Shown here piece after piece: positions 24,646 through 34,564 of a stretch of DNA of 64,000 nt; the first letter of the stretch is position 1; every line of letters starts with the position of its first letter. The position numbers and the translations under genes are program-made. The notes under the pieces are model-generated. The model ran no database searches. It was not told the origin of the DNA and saw nothing but the letters and a program-made list of their open reading frames with translations. Origin of the DNA: Paenibacillus urinalis (GTDB taxonomy: Bacteria > Bacillota > Bacilli > Paenibacillales > Paenibacillaceae); contig NZ_CP118108.1 of the NCBI RefSeq assembly GCF_028747985.1, forward strand, positions 3,539,501 through 3,603,500. The letters are read 5' to 3'.

Positions 24646-26793
24646 TTACATCACTCTTTTAAACATCTTTTCAAGATCATAGGTTGAGAACGAGACAACG
24701 ATAGGTCTTCCATGTGGACAAGTGTAAGGCTGCTTGCAGTCCGCAAGCCGCTCTAACAGCACGGCCGCTTCCTGATCTGTCAGCTTCTGATTGGCTTTAA
24801 TTGATGCCTTGCATGAGCACATGATGGATGCGGCTTCGCGCAGCTTGGACAGATCAATTCCCCGCTCTGACAGCACCCATTCCGCCATTTCCAGAATGAT
24901 TGACTCTTCATCGCCTTTGGGCAGCCAATAAGGGTAGGATGTAACACGGAAGGTTTGTCCACCAAAATGCTCGAGGTATACCCCAGCCTGCTCAAACCAA
25001 TGGAGCTTGTCCTTCAGCTGCTCTGCCTCCGAAGGTGTGAACTCCAGCGTAATCGGGAGCAGGAGCTCCTGAGAAGCCTCAACCGGATTTCCGAATTGAT
25101 TGTAGTAGAATTCATAGTTAATTCTCTCGTGTGCAGCGTGTTGGTCAATCAGGTACAGCCCGTTCTCATTTTGTGCGATCAAATAAGTTCCGTGATGCTG
25201 TCCGATCAGCTCCAGCTCAGGGAACTGTGGCAGCTCCGCCTTTATCCCCGCCAGCTGAGCATAATGATTCCTGCTCATTCCTTGTGCATTCTTAGACTTC
25301 AGCGCAGCACTATCCCGGTAATAATCCCCATTTGCACGATTCAGTTTCGCTTCTCTAATCACATGCTGCTTGTCCTTCACATTAGGCACATAAGACTGAC
25401 TGTCCTGAGTATGATGATCATTTTGCTTATCTGTATTGTGGTAGTTGGAAGAATCGAGCCTATTGAAATTGTCATCGATATCTTCAATCGGTGCAGCATT
25501 AGAACCCCCTGCCGCACTCTCGGTATTTGCTGTGCTTGATCGTTCCCTGTCCTCAGCTTCGCTTGGCCGAGGCAGAGACTGGCTCATTTCCCTTCCATAA
25601 ATAGGTCGGCTAACACCTTGCTGATCCGATGGATTATATATTTTCTTCTCAGTTCTCGATAAGGATGAAGTTCCAGATCTGTCCAAACTCGATGCATTCG
25701 CCTGCTCTTCCTTCGGCTTCGATTTAGTAAAATGAAATTGCTCCTGGATAAACGATTTGCTCTCCGGCTTTCCAATACTCTGTTTAATCACTTGAGGAAT
25801 GAGCACTTCCTGCCTAAGTGCAGCACGGGTGTATTCCTCCACAAAGGCATACAGCTCAGGCTCCTTGCTGAATCGAACCTCCAATTTTGCCGGGTGAACG
25901 TTAACATCCACTAATGACGGATGCATGTCCAGCTGCAATACGGCAAGCGGAAACCGATTGACAGGAAGCAGCGTATGGTAGGCCTTAAGCAGAGCTTGGT
26001 TCAGACCGTAATTTTTAATATAACGGCCATTGATGATGGTCGATATGCCATTGCGATTAGCCCTTGTAAGATCTGGCCTGCTTACATAACCGCTGATTCG
26101 GTAATCCAGATTATCCCCGCTGATCGGGAGCATTGCTTTGGCAGCCGAGGTTCCATATATCGCAGCAATGACCTGAAGCAGATCTCCATTGCCAAGGGTC
26201 TGCAGGAGCAGGTTGCCGTTATGCCTTAGCGTAAATGCGATATCTGCGTGAGATAACGCCATTCTGTACAGAACATCCGAGATATGCCCAAGCTCCGTCT
26301 GAATCGTCTTCATATATTTCAATCTGGCCGGGGTATTGTAGAACAGCTCCTCAACCAAAAAATCGGTCCCGCGAGAAGCTGTAATATCATCATGCTTGAT
26401 CAGCTTGCCGCCCTCAATGACAATCTCACGGCCACGGCCGTCGGATTCAGTCGCACTAATCAGCCTTACTTTGGAAACGGCAGCAATACTCGGCAAGGCT
26501 TCTCCTCGAAAACCAAGACTCGTGATCTCAAATAATTCCCGACCGTTTGCAATTTTACTCGTAGCATGGCGGTAAAAGGCGGTTTCCATATCCTCTGCAT
26601 CAATTCCGCCTCCATTATCGGTGATCCGGATGCTTTGGAGCCCTCCTTCATGTATGGATACATCAATTCGGGTGCTTCCAGCATCAATGGAATTTTCCAC
26701 AAGCTCCTTAACGACAGAAGCGGGTCTTTCCACCACTTCACCGGCAGCGATCTGATTGGCAATATGCTCGTCCAGCACATGAATTCTAGCCAC
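24646..26793 (-). CDS. mutL: DNA mismatch repair protein MutL
   Basis: MutL couples MutS mismatch recognition to strand incision. The 715 residues contain the N-terminal GHKL ATPase (ELVENSIDAGS, DNGGGID, GFRGEALPSIA), a transducer domain, and an unstructured Ser/Asn/Gln-rich linker of about 150 residues (about 350-500). The C-terminal endonuclease has DQHAAHERINYE, SCKASIKANQKL and CPHGRPIV. The DQHA..E motif marks the nicking type found in bacteria without MutH. The start is 44 bases after mutS. Confidence 0.96.
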   Translation of the reverse strand: MARIHVLDEHIANQIAAGEVVERPASVVKELVENSIDAGSTRIDVSIHEGGLQSIRITDNGGGIDAEDMETAFYRHATSKIANGRELFEITSLGFRGEALPSIAAVSKVRLISATESDGRGREIVIEGGKLIKHDDITASRGTDFLVEELFYNTPARLKYMKTIQTELGHISDVLYRMALSHADIAFTLRHNGNLLLQTLGNGDLLQVIAAIYGTSAAKAMLPISGDNLDYRISGYVSRPDLTRANRNGISTIINGRYIKNYGLNQALLKAYHTLLPVNRFPLAVLQLDMHPSLVDVNVHPAKLEVRFSKEPELYAFVEEYTRAALRQEVLIPQVIKQSIGKPESKSFIQEQFHFTKSKPKEEQANASSLDRSGTSSLSRTEKKIYNPSDQQGVSRPIYGREMSQSLPRPSEAEDRERSSTANTESAAGGSNAAPIEDIDDNFNRLDSSNYHNTDKQNDHHTQDSQSYVPNVKDKQHVIREAKLNRANGDYYRDSAALKSKNAQGMSRNHYAQLAGIKAELPQFPELELIGQHHGTYLIAQNENGLYLIDQHAAHERINYEFYYNQFGNPVEASQELLLPITLEFTPSEAEQLKDKLHWFEQAGVYLEHFGGQTFRVTSYPYWLPKGDEESIILEMAEWVLSERGIDLSKLREAASIMCSCKASIKANQKLTDQEAAVLLERLADCKQPYTCPHGRPIVVSFSTYDLEKMFKRVM

Positions 26794-26837
26794 CTTTTAC
26801 CCCTCCCTTTTATTTATAAGTTTATAAGTTAATAACT

Positions 26838-29588
26838 TCACATATCCGTTACTTTCATTTTTAATTCATTCACGAGCTGCATCGCTTGAAGCGGCGTCAT
26901 GTTCATTAAATCCGCATTCTTCAGCCGTTTAATCAGCTGCTTGACAACTGGGTCCAGCTCATTTGCTTCCTGCAACGCTTTCTTCTTCGGCTCAAGTAGT
27001 TCATCTCCGAAAATCGACAGCTGAACAACTTCATTAGACGAAGCAGCCGGCACTTCCATTTTCTCCTCTTCAAACATCTTCGCAGCTAATTTGGTCTCGT
27101 TCAGCATCATTTGATCTGACGAAGCTGCCGCTTCCTTCTCGGCTTGATGGTAATCGGTCTCAAGCGGCTCCTTATGTCCTTCACCAGCGATATCAAATGA
27201 GTGCTCCTCAATGGTGTGGATCAGCCTGCTGGCACGGTCAATGATCGAGCTCGGCAGTCCAGCCAGTCTTGCGACATAAATACCGTAGCTGCTGCTTGCC
27301 GCGCCGGGGATCAGTTTGCGTAGAAACTGCACTTCATTTTCCTTCTCCTGCACGGCCATTGAATAATTTCGAAGAGAAGGAAGACTATCCTCCAGATGGG
27401 CAAGCTCATGAAAATGAGTAGAGACCAGAGCTTTGCACCCGATGTGATCATGCACATATTCAATAACCGACTGAGCAATCGCCATACCTTCGCTCGTTGA
27501 GGTTCCACGCCCCAGCTCGTCGATAATGATCAGGCTTCGCGGAGTTGCCTTTTCCGTCATCACCTGAATGTCAGCCATTTCTACCATAAAGGTACTCTGA
27601 CCACCGATCAAGTCATCACCGGCGCCGATTCTCGTAAATATCCGATCCATAATCGGAACCTCTGCCTCCACGGCCGGAACGAAGCAGCCAATTTGAGCCA
27701 GAATAGAGATGAGCGCCACTTGACGCATATACGTGCTCTTCCCCGCCATATTCGGACCTGTAATCAGCAGAATTCGTGGATCCTCCTGTGTTAACACCGT
27801 ATCGTTTGCCATAAATGCACCATCACGCATGACCGATTCTACAACAGGGTGCCGTCCTTCAATAAGCTTCATGTCAAATCCATCCGTGATGCTCGGTTTA
27901 ACAAATCCGCGCTCTGCACTGACGGCAGCAAGTGAATGGTACACATCAATCTCTGCAACCTGCTCAGCTAACTTCTGCAATCTTTTAATCTCTTTACTAA
28001 GCTGATCACGAATTTCAATAAATAATGAATATTCAAGCCCGACCATCTTATCTTCGGCTTCCAGAATGAGAGACTCCTTCTCTTTCAGCTCAGGTGTTAT
28101 ATATCTCTCTGCATTTGCCAAAGTTTGCTTACGTTCATATCTGCCCTCAGGAAGGGAGGAAATATTCGATTTGGTCACTTCAATATAGTAGCCGAACACT
28201 TTGTTATAACCGATCTTAAGTGAACGGATTCCAGTAATTTCACGTTCCTGTGCTTCTAGCTCCGCGATCCAGCGCTTGCCATTCACGCTTGCATAACGCA
28301 GCTCATCCAAATGCTCATGATATCCTTCACGTATCATTCCGCCTTCTCTGACAGATACAGGCGGCTCGTCCACGATGGCATGATGAATCATATCGCGCAA
28401 ATCCGAGCAATCATCCATCGTTTCTGCAATATGGCGCAAGGTGCTTGAAGGAGAATCTGCACACAGCTTGGCAAGCGCAGGAATCATATCAAGAGACACC
28501 TTGAGCGCATTCAAATCCCGTCCATTGGCATTGCCGAATGCAATTCGACCAACGAGTCGTTCCAGATCATAGATTTCCTTCAGCTGCTCGCGAATGTCGC
28601 TTCGCAGAATAAATTGGTTATACAGCTTGTCCACCGCTTCAAGACGCTCCTCAATCTTCTGTCGTTGGAGCAGCGGCTTATCAATCCAGCGTCTGAGCAT
28701 CCTCGCTCCCATGGAAGTCTCTGTCTTATCTATCAGAGATAGAAGCGAGCCCTTCTTGGAGCGGTCGCGTACCGTTTCTACAAGCTCCAAATTTCTTCGG
28801 GTGAATGGATCGAGAATCATGTAATGATCGGGCTCGTACGTCTGGATTTGAGTCAATTGGCCCAATGAGCGCTTCTGAGTCTCATGCAGATAGGCAAACA
28901 ACGTCGCAAGGCAATGTCTGCGCTCTTCCCCCAAACGGGCCCAGGCAGCTTCACCAAATTGGGTTATCACAAGCTCAGATTTACTCTTGTCAATAGCCGT
29001 ATAGGTGATCTTCCGGTTACCTGCCAGCATTTCGGACTGCACCGTCTCTAGCAGCTCGGCATCTCCGATCAGCTCAGAGGGCTCATAGATGCCAATTTCA
29101 TCTTTGAGCCACTTTTCAGAATATGGAGCAGAGGTAACATACAGCTCTCCAGTAGATAAATCGCAGGCAGCAATCGCCAAAACACCGCTGGTTTGTGTCA
29201 AGCAGATCATATAATTGTTTGACTTCTCGCCAATCGTCTTGCCTTCCATGACGGTGCCCGACGTAATCACTCTCACGATCTCTCGGCGTACCATTCCTTT
29301 GGTTGCGGCCGGATCTTCCATTTGTTCACATACTGCAACTTTATACCCTTTCTCAATCAATCGCTGAATATAATTATCGGCGGAATGATAAGGCACGCCG
29401 CACATTGGAATACGTTCTCCGCCACCGCCTTCACGGCCGGTTAACGTAATCTCCAGTTCCTTCGCGGCAAGGGTTGCATCCTCAAAAAACATCTCATAAA
29501 AATCACCAAGTCTAAAAAAAAGAAACGCATCCTGCGCCTGCTCTTTTACCTTTAAATATTGTTCAATCATTGGCGTATATTGAGCCAT
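26838..29588 (-). CDS. mutS: DNA mismatch repair protein MutS
   Basis: MutS binds mispairs as a clamp-forming dimer. The 916 residues begin with the mismatch-binding domain (LGDFYEMFFEDA, whose Phe-x-Glu wedge stacks on the mispair). The lever/core domains follow, and then the ABC-type ATPase with Walker A GPNMAGKSTYMRQ, STFMVEMAD and Walker B LIIIDELGRGTSTSEG. The tail after residue 800 carries a spacer and the tetramerisation-like end (MTPLQAMQLVNELK). Order cotE-...-mutS-mutL matches Bacillus. Confidence 0.97.
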   Translation of the reverse strand: MAQYTPMIEQYLKVKEQAQDAFLFFRLGDFYEMFFEDATLAAKELEITLTGREGGGGERIPMCGVPYHSADNYIQRLIEKGYKVAVCEQMEDPAATKGMVRREIVRVITSGTVMEGKTIGEKSNNYMICLTQTSGVLAIAACDLSTGELYVTSAPYSEKWLKDEIGIYEPSELIGDAELLETVQSEMLAGNRKITYTAIDKSKSELVITQFGEAAWARLGEERRHCLATLFAYLHETQKRSLGQLTQIQTYEPDHYMILDPFTRRNLELVETVRDRSKKGSLLSLIDKTETSMGARMLRRWIDKPLLQRQKIEERLEAVDKLYNQFILRSDIREQLKEIYDLERLVGRIAFGNANGRDLNALKVSLDMIPALAKLCADSPSSTLRHIAETMDDCSDLRDMIHHAIVDEPPVSVREGGMIREGYHEHLDELRYASVNGKRWIAELEAQEREITGIRSLKIGYNKVFGYYIEVTKSNISSLPEGRYERKQTLANAERYITPELKEKESLILEAEDKMVGLEYSLFIEIRDQLSKEIKRLQKLAEQVAEIDVYHSLAAVSAERGFVKPSITDGFDMKLIEGRHPVVESVMRDGAFMANDTVLTQEDPRILLITGPNMAGKSTYMRQVALISILAQIGCFVPAVEAEVPIMDRIFTRIGAGDDLIGGQSTFMVEMADIQVMTEKATPRSLIIIDELGRGTSTSEGMAIAQSVIEYVHDHIGCKALVSTHFHELAHLEDSLPSLRNYSMAVQEKENEVQFLRKLIPGAASSSYGIYVARLAGLPSSIIDRASRLIHTIEEHSFDIAGEGHKEPLETDYHQAEKEAAASSDQMMLNETKLAAKMFEEEKMEVPAASSNEVVQLSIFGDELLEPKKKALQEANELDPVVKQLIKRLKNADLMNMTPLQAMQLVNELKMKVTDM

Positions 29589-29696
29589 GAATTATACCAC
29601 TCCTGCCACACAATTTGCATCGATCATATCGAGTCCTATCATACATTCAGTATAGCTTATCTGAACGATGATACGGATTCATCCGCTTATTATATC

Positions 29697-29748
29697 AAAA
29701 AGAGACCTCATATTCATGGCTTTTGCTGAATATTCCAGAGAGGTCTTA
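29697..29748 (-). terminator. Terminator overlapping the 3' end of the amidoligase gene
   Basis: AGACCTC and ATATTCA pair with TGAATAT and GAGGTCT across a small bulge and a loop, followed by CTTTTTG on the minus strand. The upstream arm is inside the last codons of the gene. Confidence 0.6.
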
Positions 29749-30949
29749 TATCCTTGGATTCATCCCATGTCTTCCCTAGATACAGTGCATTGATCAAGGG
29801 ATTCACATATTTATGATGACGGTTGTAATCGGGCAGAGCTGTTAATTCCTGCAGCAAGGGATGAACCAGTCCGCGAAGAATTGGTTTATTTCCCTTATAA
29901 AAGGCTTCATGATTCTCGGTAAGATCAAGCGGTCTTCGCTGGAGAACCCTGTAATTGGCAGCGACCAAATAAGCTATGGACACGACCCCTTTGGCAACCA
30001 TTGGGGACACCAAGAAGCTCGGGAGTGTTCTGTACTCGAAGCCGCCATATGGCTGAGTTCTAAAATCACCCAAGTAGCCGTATTTCGGTCGTCTGCCACT
30101 GCTGCGAGGATCTTCCAATACGGCGATCGGAAGCGCCAAGTAATTGTCGAGGGCACGGAGCAGATCATAGGTCAGCACCACTCTGCTAAAATGTACATGT
30201 CCGCCAAGCGGAAGCCCGCTTACCGGAAGCCCGCCGGCTCTCCATAACAGCGTGCGATCCGTAATCAGCGTGGAAGCAGTTAAGAACGCATGCATCAAAT
30301 GAGCGAGCAGCTCACGCGGCTCTGAGCTTGGCATAGGCCTCAGCTCCGCAACAGGATACGATCTTCGTCCGCCTCGAGTTACCGCATCACACCCGGCTTC
30401 GCCCGTTCGCTCCAGAAATAAGGAAGCAGGAACCACTCTATTCTCCTGTTGACTAACGAGTAGAAATTCGGGATCCATACCGAGTACCGGAGACGTATGT
30501 AAATTACTTTCTGCTTCAAGTGCAAGCTGCTTTTCCATCATGGCCTGTTCGTACAACTCAGCGATTCCTTCTCTAATTAACCATGGCTGCGCATGAACGC
30601 TGCTTACGCTAATGCCTTGCTGTCCTCCTGCCTGCAGCACAATCTCCGCATGCTCCAGATTTAGAGCATATGCCGCTCGAACCGCAGCACGTTCAATTCG
30701 ATTGTAGAGTGAAGTGTTATCCTCCCTTTTCAGTACCGTCAAGTTACCTTCCCGAATTCCGGTATAGCTCTTTTTCACGATTCTTAACGCATGAAGCTGA
30801 CTGACCAAGACTTCGTAAGTCACATGGAACTGCAGCTTGTTCTCCTTAGGATGAATTAGGGAAGAACGAAGTCCTGAGCGGGTTAATCTTGCGTCACGCT
30901 CCTCCATTGTCATCGACTCGTAATGCTCTGGATTTCGAATTACAACCAT
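29714..30949 (-). CDS. Putative amidoligase (COOH-NH2 ligase type 2, phiEco32 type)
   Basis: The protein has 411 residues from the ATG at 30949 (MVVIRNPEHY). The open frame reaches back to 31030 but crosses a terminator, so the longer form is rejected. Motifs of the glutamine-synthetase-like amidoligase fold are seen: GMDPEFLLV (metal/ATP glutamate), YPVAELRPMPSSEP, PLGGHVHFSR and YGGFEYRTLPSFL. Such enzymes ligate a carboxylate to an amine using ATP; the substrate here is unknown. The place between the spore-coat gene cotE and mutS invites, but does not prove, a role in coat modification. Confidence 0.75.
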   Translation of the reverse strand: MVVIRNPEHYESMTMEERDARLTRSGLRSSLIHPKENKLQFHVTYEVLVSQLHALRIVKKSYTGIREGNLTVLKREDNTSLYNRIERAAVRAAYALNLEHAEIVLQAGGQQGISVSSVHAQPWLIREGIAELYEQAMMEKQLALEAESNLHTSPVLGMDPEFLLVSQQENRVVPASLFLERTGEAGCDAVTRGGRRSYPVAELRPMPSSEPRELLAHLMHAFLTASTLITDRTLLWRAGGLPVSGLPLGGHVHFSRVVLTYDLLRALDNYLALPIAVLEDPRSSGRRPKYGYLGDFRTQPYGGFEYRTLPSFLVSPMVAKGVVSIAYLVAANYRVLQRRPLDLTENHEAFYKGNKPILRGLVHPLLQELTALPDYNRHHKYVNPLINALYLGKTWDESKDIRPLWNIQQKP

Positions 30950-30983
30950 GGCATCTAGACCGTCCTTCCCCCAAAAAAAGAAA

Positions 30984-31027
30984 TAAAAAAAGGAGGGCTG
31001 CCGCCCTCTACGCCGAAAGGTTCGGCG
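30984..31027 (-). terminator. cotE terminator
   Basis: On the minus strand a hairpin CGCCGAA-TTCGGCG (31011-31027) is followed by GAGGGC-TGCC-GCCCTC (30993-31008) and a long T-rich run. It lies about 30 bases after the cotE stop. Confidence 0.8.
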
Positions 31028-31059
31028 CATATATTGCCATATAGGTGTTGCAGCACCAA

Positions 31060-31620
31060 TTAGATCTCATCATCCAGCAAGTCAGGATCAAGCTCGTCAA
31101 AATCGCCATCAAGTGAGCCGAATTCATAATCTTTGTCTGCATCTTCACTGCAGTTGTTCGTGCACACGACAACACGAACCTTGGTTTCAGCAACCATCTC
31201 AGCTGCAAACTCGCGTTCCACACGGATGACTACACTGCCTCCGCCCGAAGCTACCGTCGCCTCTACACAGCTCGGTTCCTGCGTTGCATCCGCAGAGACC
31301 TCAACAGTGGAGGCACGATGCTTAGGATCCAGGTAAGATAGTGGAATGTTCTCTACATAAGATACTGTCTTCTTCGCTACATCGGTTTGAGAGTTTTGGT
31401 CATAGGAATACCAGATGTTGATATCGTAAGTACCAATAACTTCAATTCCGTCTCCTGCCGGGACCGATTCGTACTCGTGGTTAATAATCCATGCCCCCAA
31501 AATACTGGTAGGATTATGTGGCGGAGTCACGGTATGTGTTACGGTAGAGAACTTACGACCCTTGCCGCAGATCGCCTTCGTTATAATCTCTCTACATTGA
31601 TGTTTATGACTCAATGACAT
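31060..31620 (-). CDS. cotE: Outer spore coat morphogenetic protein CotE
   Basis: The protein has 186 residues from the ATG at 31620, preceded by GGAGGAGGTTCAAAG; an upstream in-frame start lacks a site. CotE directs assembly of the outer spore coat in Bacillus. Characteristic segments are CREIITKAICGKGRKFS, SILGAWIINHEYES, GTYDINIWYSYDQNSQT and an acidic C-terminus (DELDPDLLDDEI). Its presence supports a spore-forming host. It should be transcribed by sigma-E in the mother cell, although no clear promoter was identified. Confidence 0.95.
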   Translation of the reverse strand: MSLSHKHQCREIITKAICGKGRKFSTVTHTVTPPHNPTSILGAWIINHEYESVPAGDGIEVIGTYDINIWYSYDQNSQTDVAKKTVSYVENIPLSYLDPKHRASTVEVSADATQEPSCVEATVASGGGSVVIRVEREFAAEMVAETKVRVVVCTNNCSEDADKDYEFGSLDGDFDELDPDLLDDEI

Positions 31621-31749
31621 CTTTGAACCTCCTCCATACAATCATTCCATTTATATGTATGCAGGACATGGGCGTTTGTTACCAATTTAAAGATAAATAT
31701 AATTGAAAAAGATAACTTTTAATTTATAGCGGCTTAGATGCTGAATCAG

Positions 31750-32715
31750 CTAATTTCCTTTTGCTGGGACAGGGAACGGTGCCTTGTCCTTTTTCGCAAT
31801 CTTCAAGTACAAAGCGAGTTCCCGGCACAGCTGCCGGATCGACGAACGAATCTCGAATTCTTCTCTTGTTGTGGGCAGATCCATCGTTCTAAACTCTTGC
31901 TCTACCATGCTTAGAAGTTTCTCGGTCCGTCCAGTATAGAACTCATTGCATACATCATCACTTAACTGCTCGAACAATTCAGCTACCATTTCTGCATGCG
32001 GCATTGTCGTATATACCTGTGAGATCAGATGCATCATATGCTGAATTGAATCCAGCTGGGTCTTGCGCATATAAAAGTATGCAGTCCATTCCTCGTTGGG
32101 GTGGATCACTTGATTCTCAAGATACAGCTTGGAGGCTGCTACTCCTTTGTCTATTGCCTTCTCAGCTTCCATCAATTCAGCACCTGTCCACACGTAAGAG
32201 GGATCTCTCAGTGTACGGCCAAACTGGGTGAAAATTACCGAAAACAGCTCATCGATCTCATGACGGATGTTCAAGAGCATGTTATCCGATTTTGGCATAT
32301 AAGCTAAATTAACGACCATCGCCGAGCCAAGCCCAACAATGAGCAGCAGTATTTGTGTCCAAATGACTTCAAGGCTCATCTCTCCTCCGCTAAATACACG
32401 GAAGACAACGACGGACCCTGTGACAATGCCTTCTTTAAAGCCAAACCGCACAATCGCAGGAAATGCCGTGAGGATATAAATCGCCAGCACCCAGTAATGA
32501 AATCCAAAAAGGAAAAAAAGTACAGAAGCAAAAAGAAGCCCTACTACGGACGCAAAAAATCGCGCCGAGATCGTCTTCAGGCTTCTTTTACGTGTAACAT
32601 CGACACCCAGTATGGCCAGCAATCCTGCTGACGTTGGTCCTTTTAACTGCATAGCATCAGCCAGCAGCACAGCCATTAAGGCAGCAATCGCTGTTTTGAT
32701 AACGCGGAAACCCAT
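31750..32715 (-). CDS. Aromatic acid exporter / FUSC-like membrane protein
   Basis: The protein has 321 residues starting at MGFRVIKTAIAALMAVLLAD. Four to five hydrophobic segments occupy the first 140 residues (for example SVVGLLFASVLFFLFGFHYW and ILLLIVGLGSAMVVNLAYMP), and a cytoplasmic helical domain forms the rest (EIDELFSVIFTQFGRTLRD, TAYFYMRKTQLDSIQHMM). This fits the aromatic acid exporter family 1 (YqjA-type of Bacillus) and the FUSC superfamily. The transported substrate is unknown. It is a single gene. Confidence 0.75.
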   Translation of the reverse strand: MGFRVIKTAIAALMAVLLADAMQLKGPTSAGLLAILGVDVTRKRSLKTISARFFASVVGLLFASVLFFLFGFHYWVLAIYILTAFPAIVRFGFKEGIVTGSVVVFRVFSGGEMSLEVIWTQILLLIVGLGSAMVVNLAYMPKSDNMLLNIRHEIDELFSVIFTQFGRTLRDPSYVWTGAELMEAEKAIDKGVAASKLYLENQVIHPNEEWTAYFYMRKTQLDSIQHMMHLISQVYTTMPHAEMVAELFEQLSDDVCNEFYTGRTEKLLSMVEQEFRTMDLPTTREEFEIRSSIRQLCRELALYLKIAKKDKAPFPVPAKGN

Positions 32716-32895
32716 GTATGATAACCCTCTCTTCTCTCTATAAGGCGAGTACAATAAATAACGATTCCATTATATTAGTACCCATTCAGATCGTAGGTAT
32801 CAATCGTACACGATTTTCCCTTCTGGAACAATGTGACATGTCACAGACATATGGACTGATGCGGGATAGAATCAATAGTTCAGCCCTGTGGAAAA

Positions 32896-33750
32896 TTAAT
32901 GCTCCCTGCCATTCATCAGCTTACGCTCGAGCCATGCTACCAGTTGATACATTACCGTCGCGACTACAGCAATTACAATCAGACTCGACATAACGAGTGT
33001 AAAATTGAACACTTGAAAACCATATATAATTAAATATCCCAAGCCTTCCTTCGCAACAAGAAACTCTCCCACAATGACCCCGATCCAGGCCAGACCTACA
33101 TTTACCTTAAGTGTGGAGACGATCGCAGGAAAGGATGCAGGGAAGATCACTTTGCGAAAAATATGCTTCCGGTTTCCTCCAAATGTACGTACAACCTTTA
33201 CATAGTTAGGATCCACTTCATTAAAGCTGTTATATACAACAAGCGTTGTAATGATAACTGTAATCGATATGGTGGTCATGACAATCGCAGTAAAGCCTGC
33301 GCCAAACATGACGATAAATATCGGTCCAAGCGCCACCTTCGGCATACTATTCAGTACGACTAAATAAGGATCAAACACCTTCGATAAGAAAGGGGACCAC
33401 CAGATCAGTACAGCGATGAGTGTGCCAAGAAGTGTACCCAGCAGGAAGCCGACAATCGTTTCAAACACCGTGACTGAGGTATGGAGCCATATTTCGCCGC
33501 TGACCACATCCTTCCACAGCTGTGCGCCAATCTTTGAAGGATAGCTGAACAGAAGCACGTCGATCCATTTTAATCTGCCCGCAACTTCCCAATATAGAAA
33601 CATCATGATAAGAATCGCAATCTGTGTCAGACTGACATATCTTCCCCATCTTCTTCTCCGCTTCTTGTGCTGGAGATGAATGTTGTGTAGCCACTGCTCT
33701 TCCTGCGTTTTTTCATGACGTGCTGCTTCCAACGGTTTTGCTTCTTCCAT
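32896..33750 (-). CDS. ABC importer permease (SsuC/TauC/ThiX type)
   Basis: The 284-residue inner-membrane protein has about six transmembrane segments and the cytoplasmic coupling motif of the BPD_transp_1 family near RKVIFPASFPAIVSTLKVNVGLAW, seen here as EAA-type loop FPASFPAIVSTLKVN. The long charged N-terminus (about 40 residues, KKRRRRWGRY) is cytoplasmic. It pairs with the ATPase and binding protein upstream in one operon. Confidence 0.88.
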   Translation of the reverse strand: MEEAKPLEAARHEKTQEEQWLHNIHLQHKKRRRRWGRYVSLTQIAILIMMFLYWEVAGRLKWIDVLLFSYPSKIGAQLWKDVVSGEIWLHTSVTVFETIVGFLLGTLLGTLIAVLIWWSPFLSKVFDPYLVVLNSMPKVALGPIFIVMFGAGFTAIVMTTISITVIITTLVVYNSFNEVDPNYVKVVRTFGGNRKHIFRKVIFPASFPAIVSTLKVNVGLAWIGVIVGEFLVAKEGLGYLIIYGFQVFNFTLVMSSLIVIAVVATVMYQLVAWLERKLMNGREH

Positions 33751-33759
33751 TAGACATGA

Positions 33760-34533
33760 TCACCCCTTTCCCCCGGAGTCATCAAGCTCTCCCCAAATTT
33801 CGTTAAACAGATCATTAAATCCTTGCTGTTCTCTTGCACGGAACGGCTGAGCATCCCTGATGGATGCAGGAACCTCAAACGTCTTGCGGATTCGTCCCGG
33901 ATTTTTGTCCAGCACGATGACTCTGTCACTTACTGCAATAGCTTCAGATAGATCATGTGTAACCAAAATAGCTGTCTTGCCCTGCTTCTTCAGCGTATCT
34001 GAGATCAGGTCCTCCAGCTGCAATTTGGTCTGATAATCCAGAGCCGAGAAGGGCTCATCGAGCAGCAGCAGATCAGGGTTCGTTGCGAGCGTTCTTACCA
34101 GAGCCACACGCTGACGCATTCCACCTGACAATGCCTGCGGATACGCGTCCTCTGTTCCTGCAAGCCCCATCTCCGCGAGCAGATCTCGCGTTGCTTGAAG
34201 CGAAGCTTCACTGAGCTGTCCAGTAAGCTCAAGTCCAATCGAGGCATTTGCCATAATTGTGCGCCATGGATACAAATAGTCCTGCTGCAGCATATAGCCC
34301 ACTTGGGAAGAAGGTGAAGTGACTTTTTCTCCGGCTAGTCGCACCTCTCCCTTCGTTGGCTGCAGCAGGCCTGCAATCATGGACAGAATGGTCGTTTTGC
34401 CGCATCCGCTTGGACCTACCAGGCTGACGAATTCGCCAGCCTCGACCTTCAGACTGATGGAATCCAGAGCCAGCTTTGCCTCCCGTTCCGTTACGTACAC
34501 ATGTGTTATCTGATCCAGTTCTATCCGTGTCAT
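33760..34533 (-). CDS. ABC importer ATPase (SsuB/TauB/ThiZ type)
   Basis: The 257-residue nucleotide-binding subunit has Walker A GPSGCGKTT, Q-loop MLQQDYLYPWR, signature LSGGMRQRVAL, Walker B LLLLDEPFSALD and H-loop LVTHDLSEA. The best resemblance is to the nitrate/sulfonate/taurine group. It lies between the binding-protein and permease genes, each with its own ribosome-binding site. Confidence 0.9.
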   Translation of the reverse strand: MTRIELDQITHVYVTEREAKLALDSISLKVEAGEFVSLVGPSGCGKTTILSMIAGLLQPTKGEVRLAGEKVTSPSSQVGYMLQQDYLYPWRTIMANASIGLELTGQLSEASLQATRDLLAEMGLAGTEDAYPQALSGGMRQRVALVRTLATNPDLLLLDEPFSALDYQTKLQLEDLISDTLKKQGKTAILVTHDLSEAIAVSDRVIVLDKNPGRIRKTFEVPASIRDAQPFRAREQQGFNDLFNEIWGELDDSGGKG

Positions 34534-34564
34534 TTGTTCACATCCTTTTTATGAACGGCGAACC

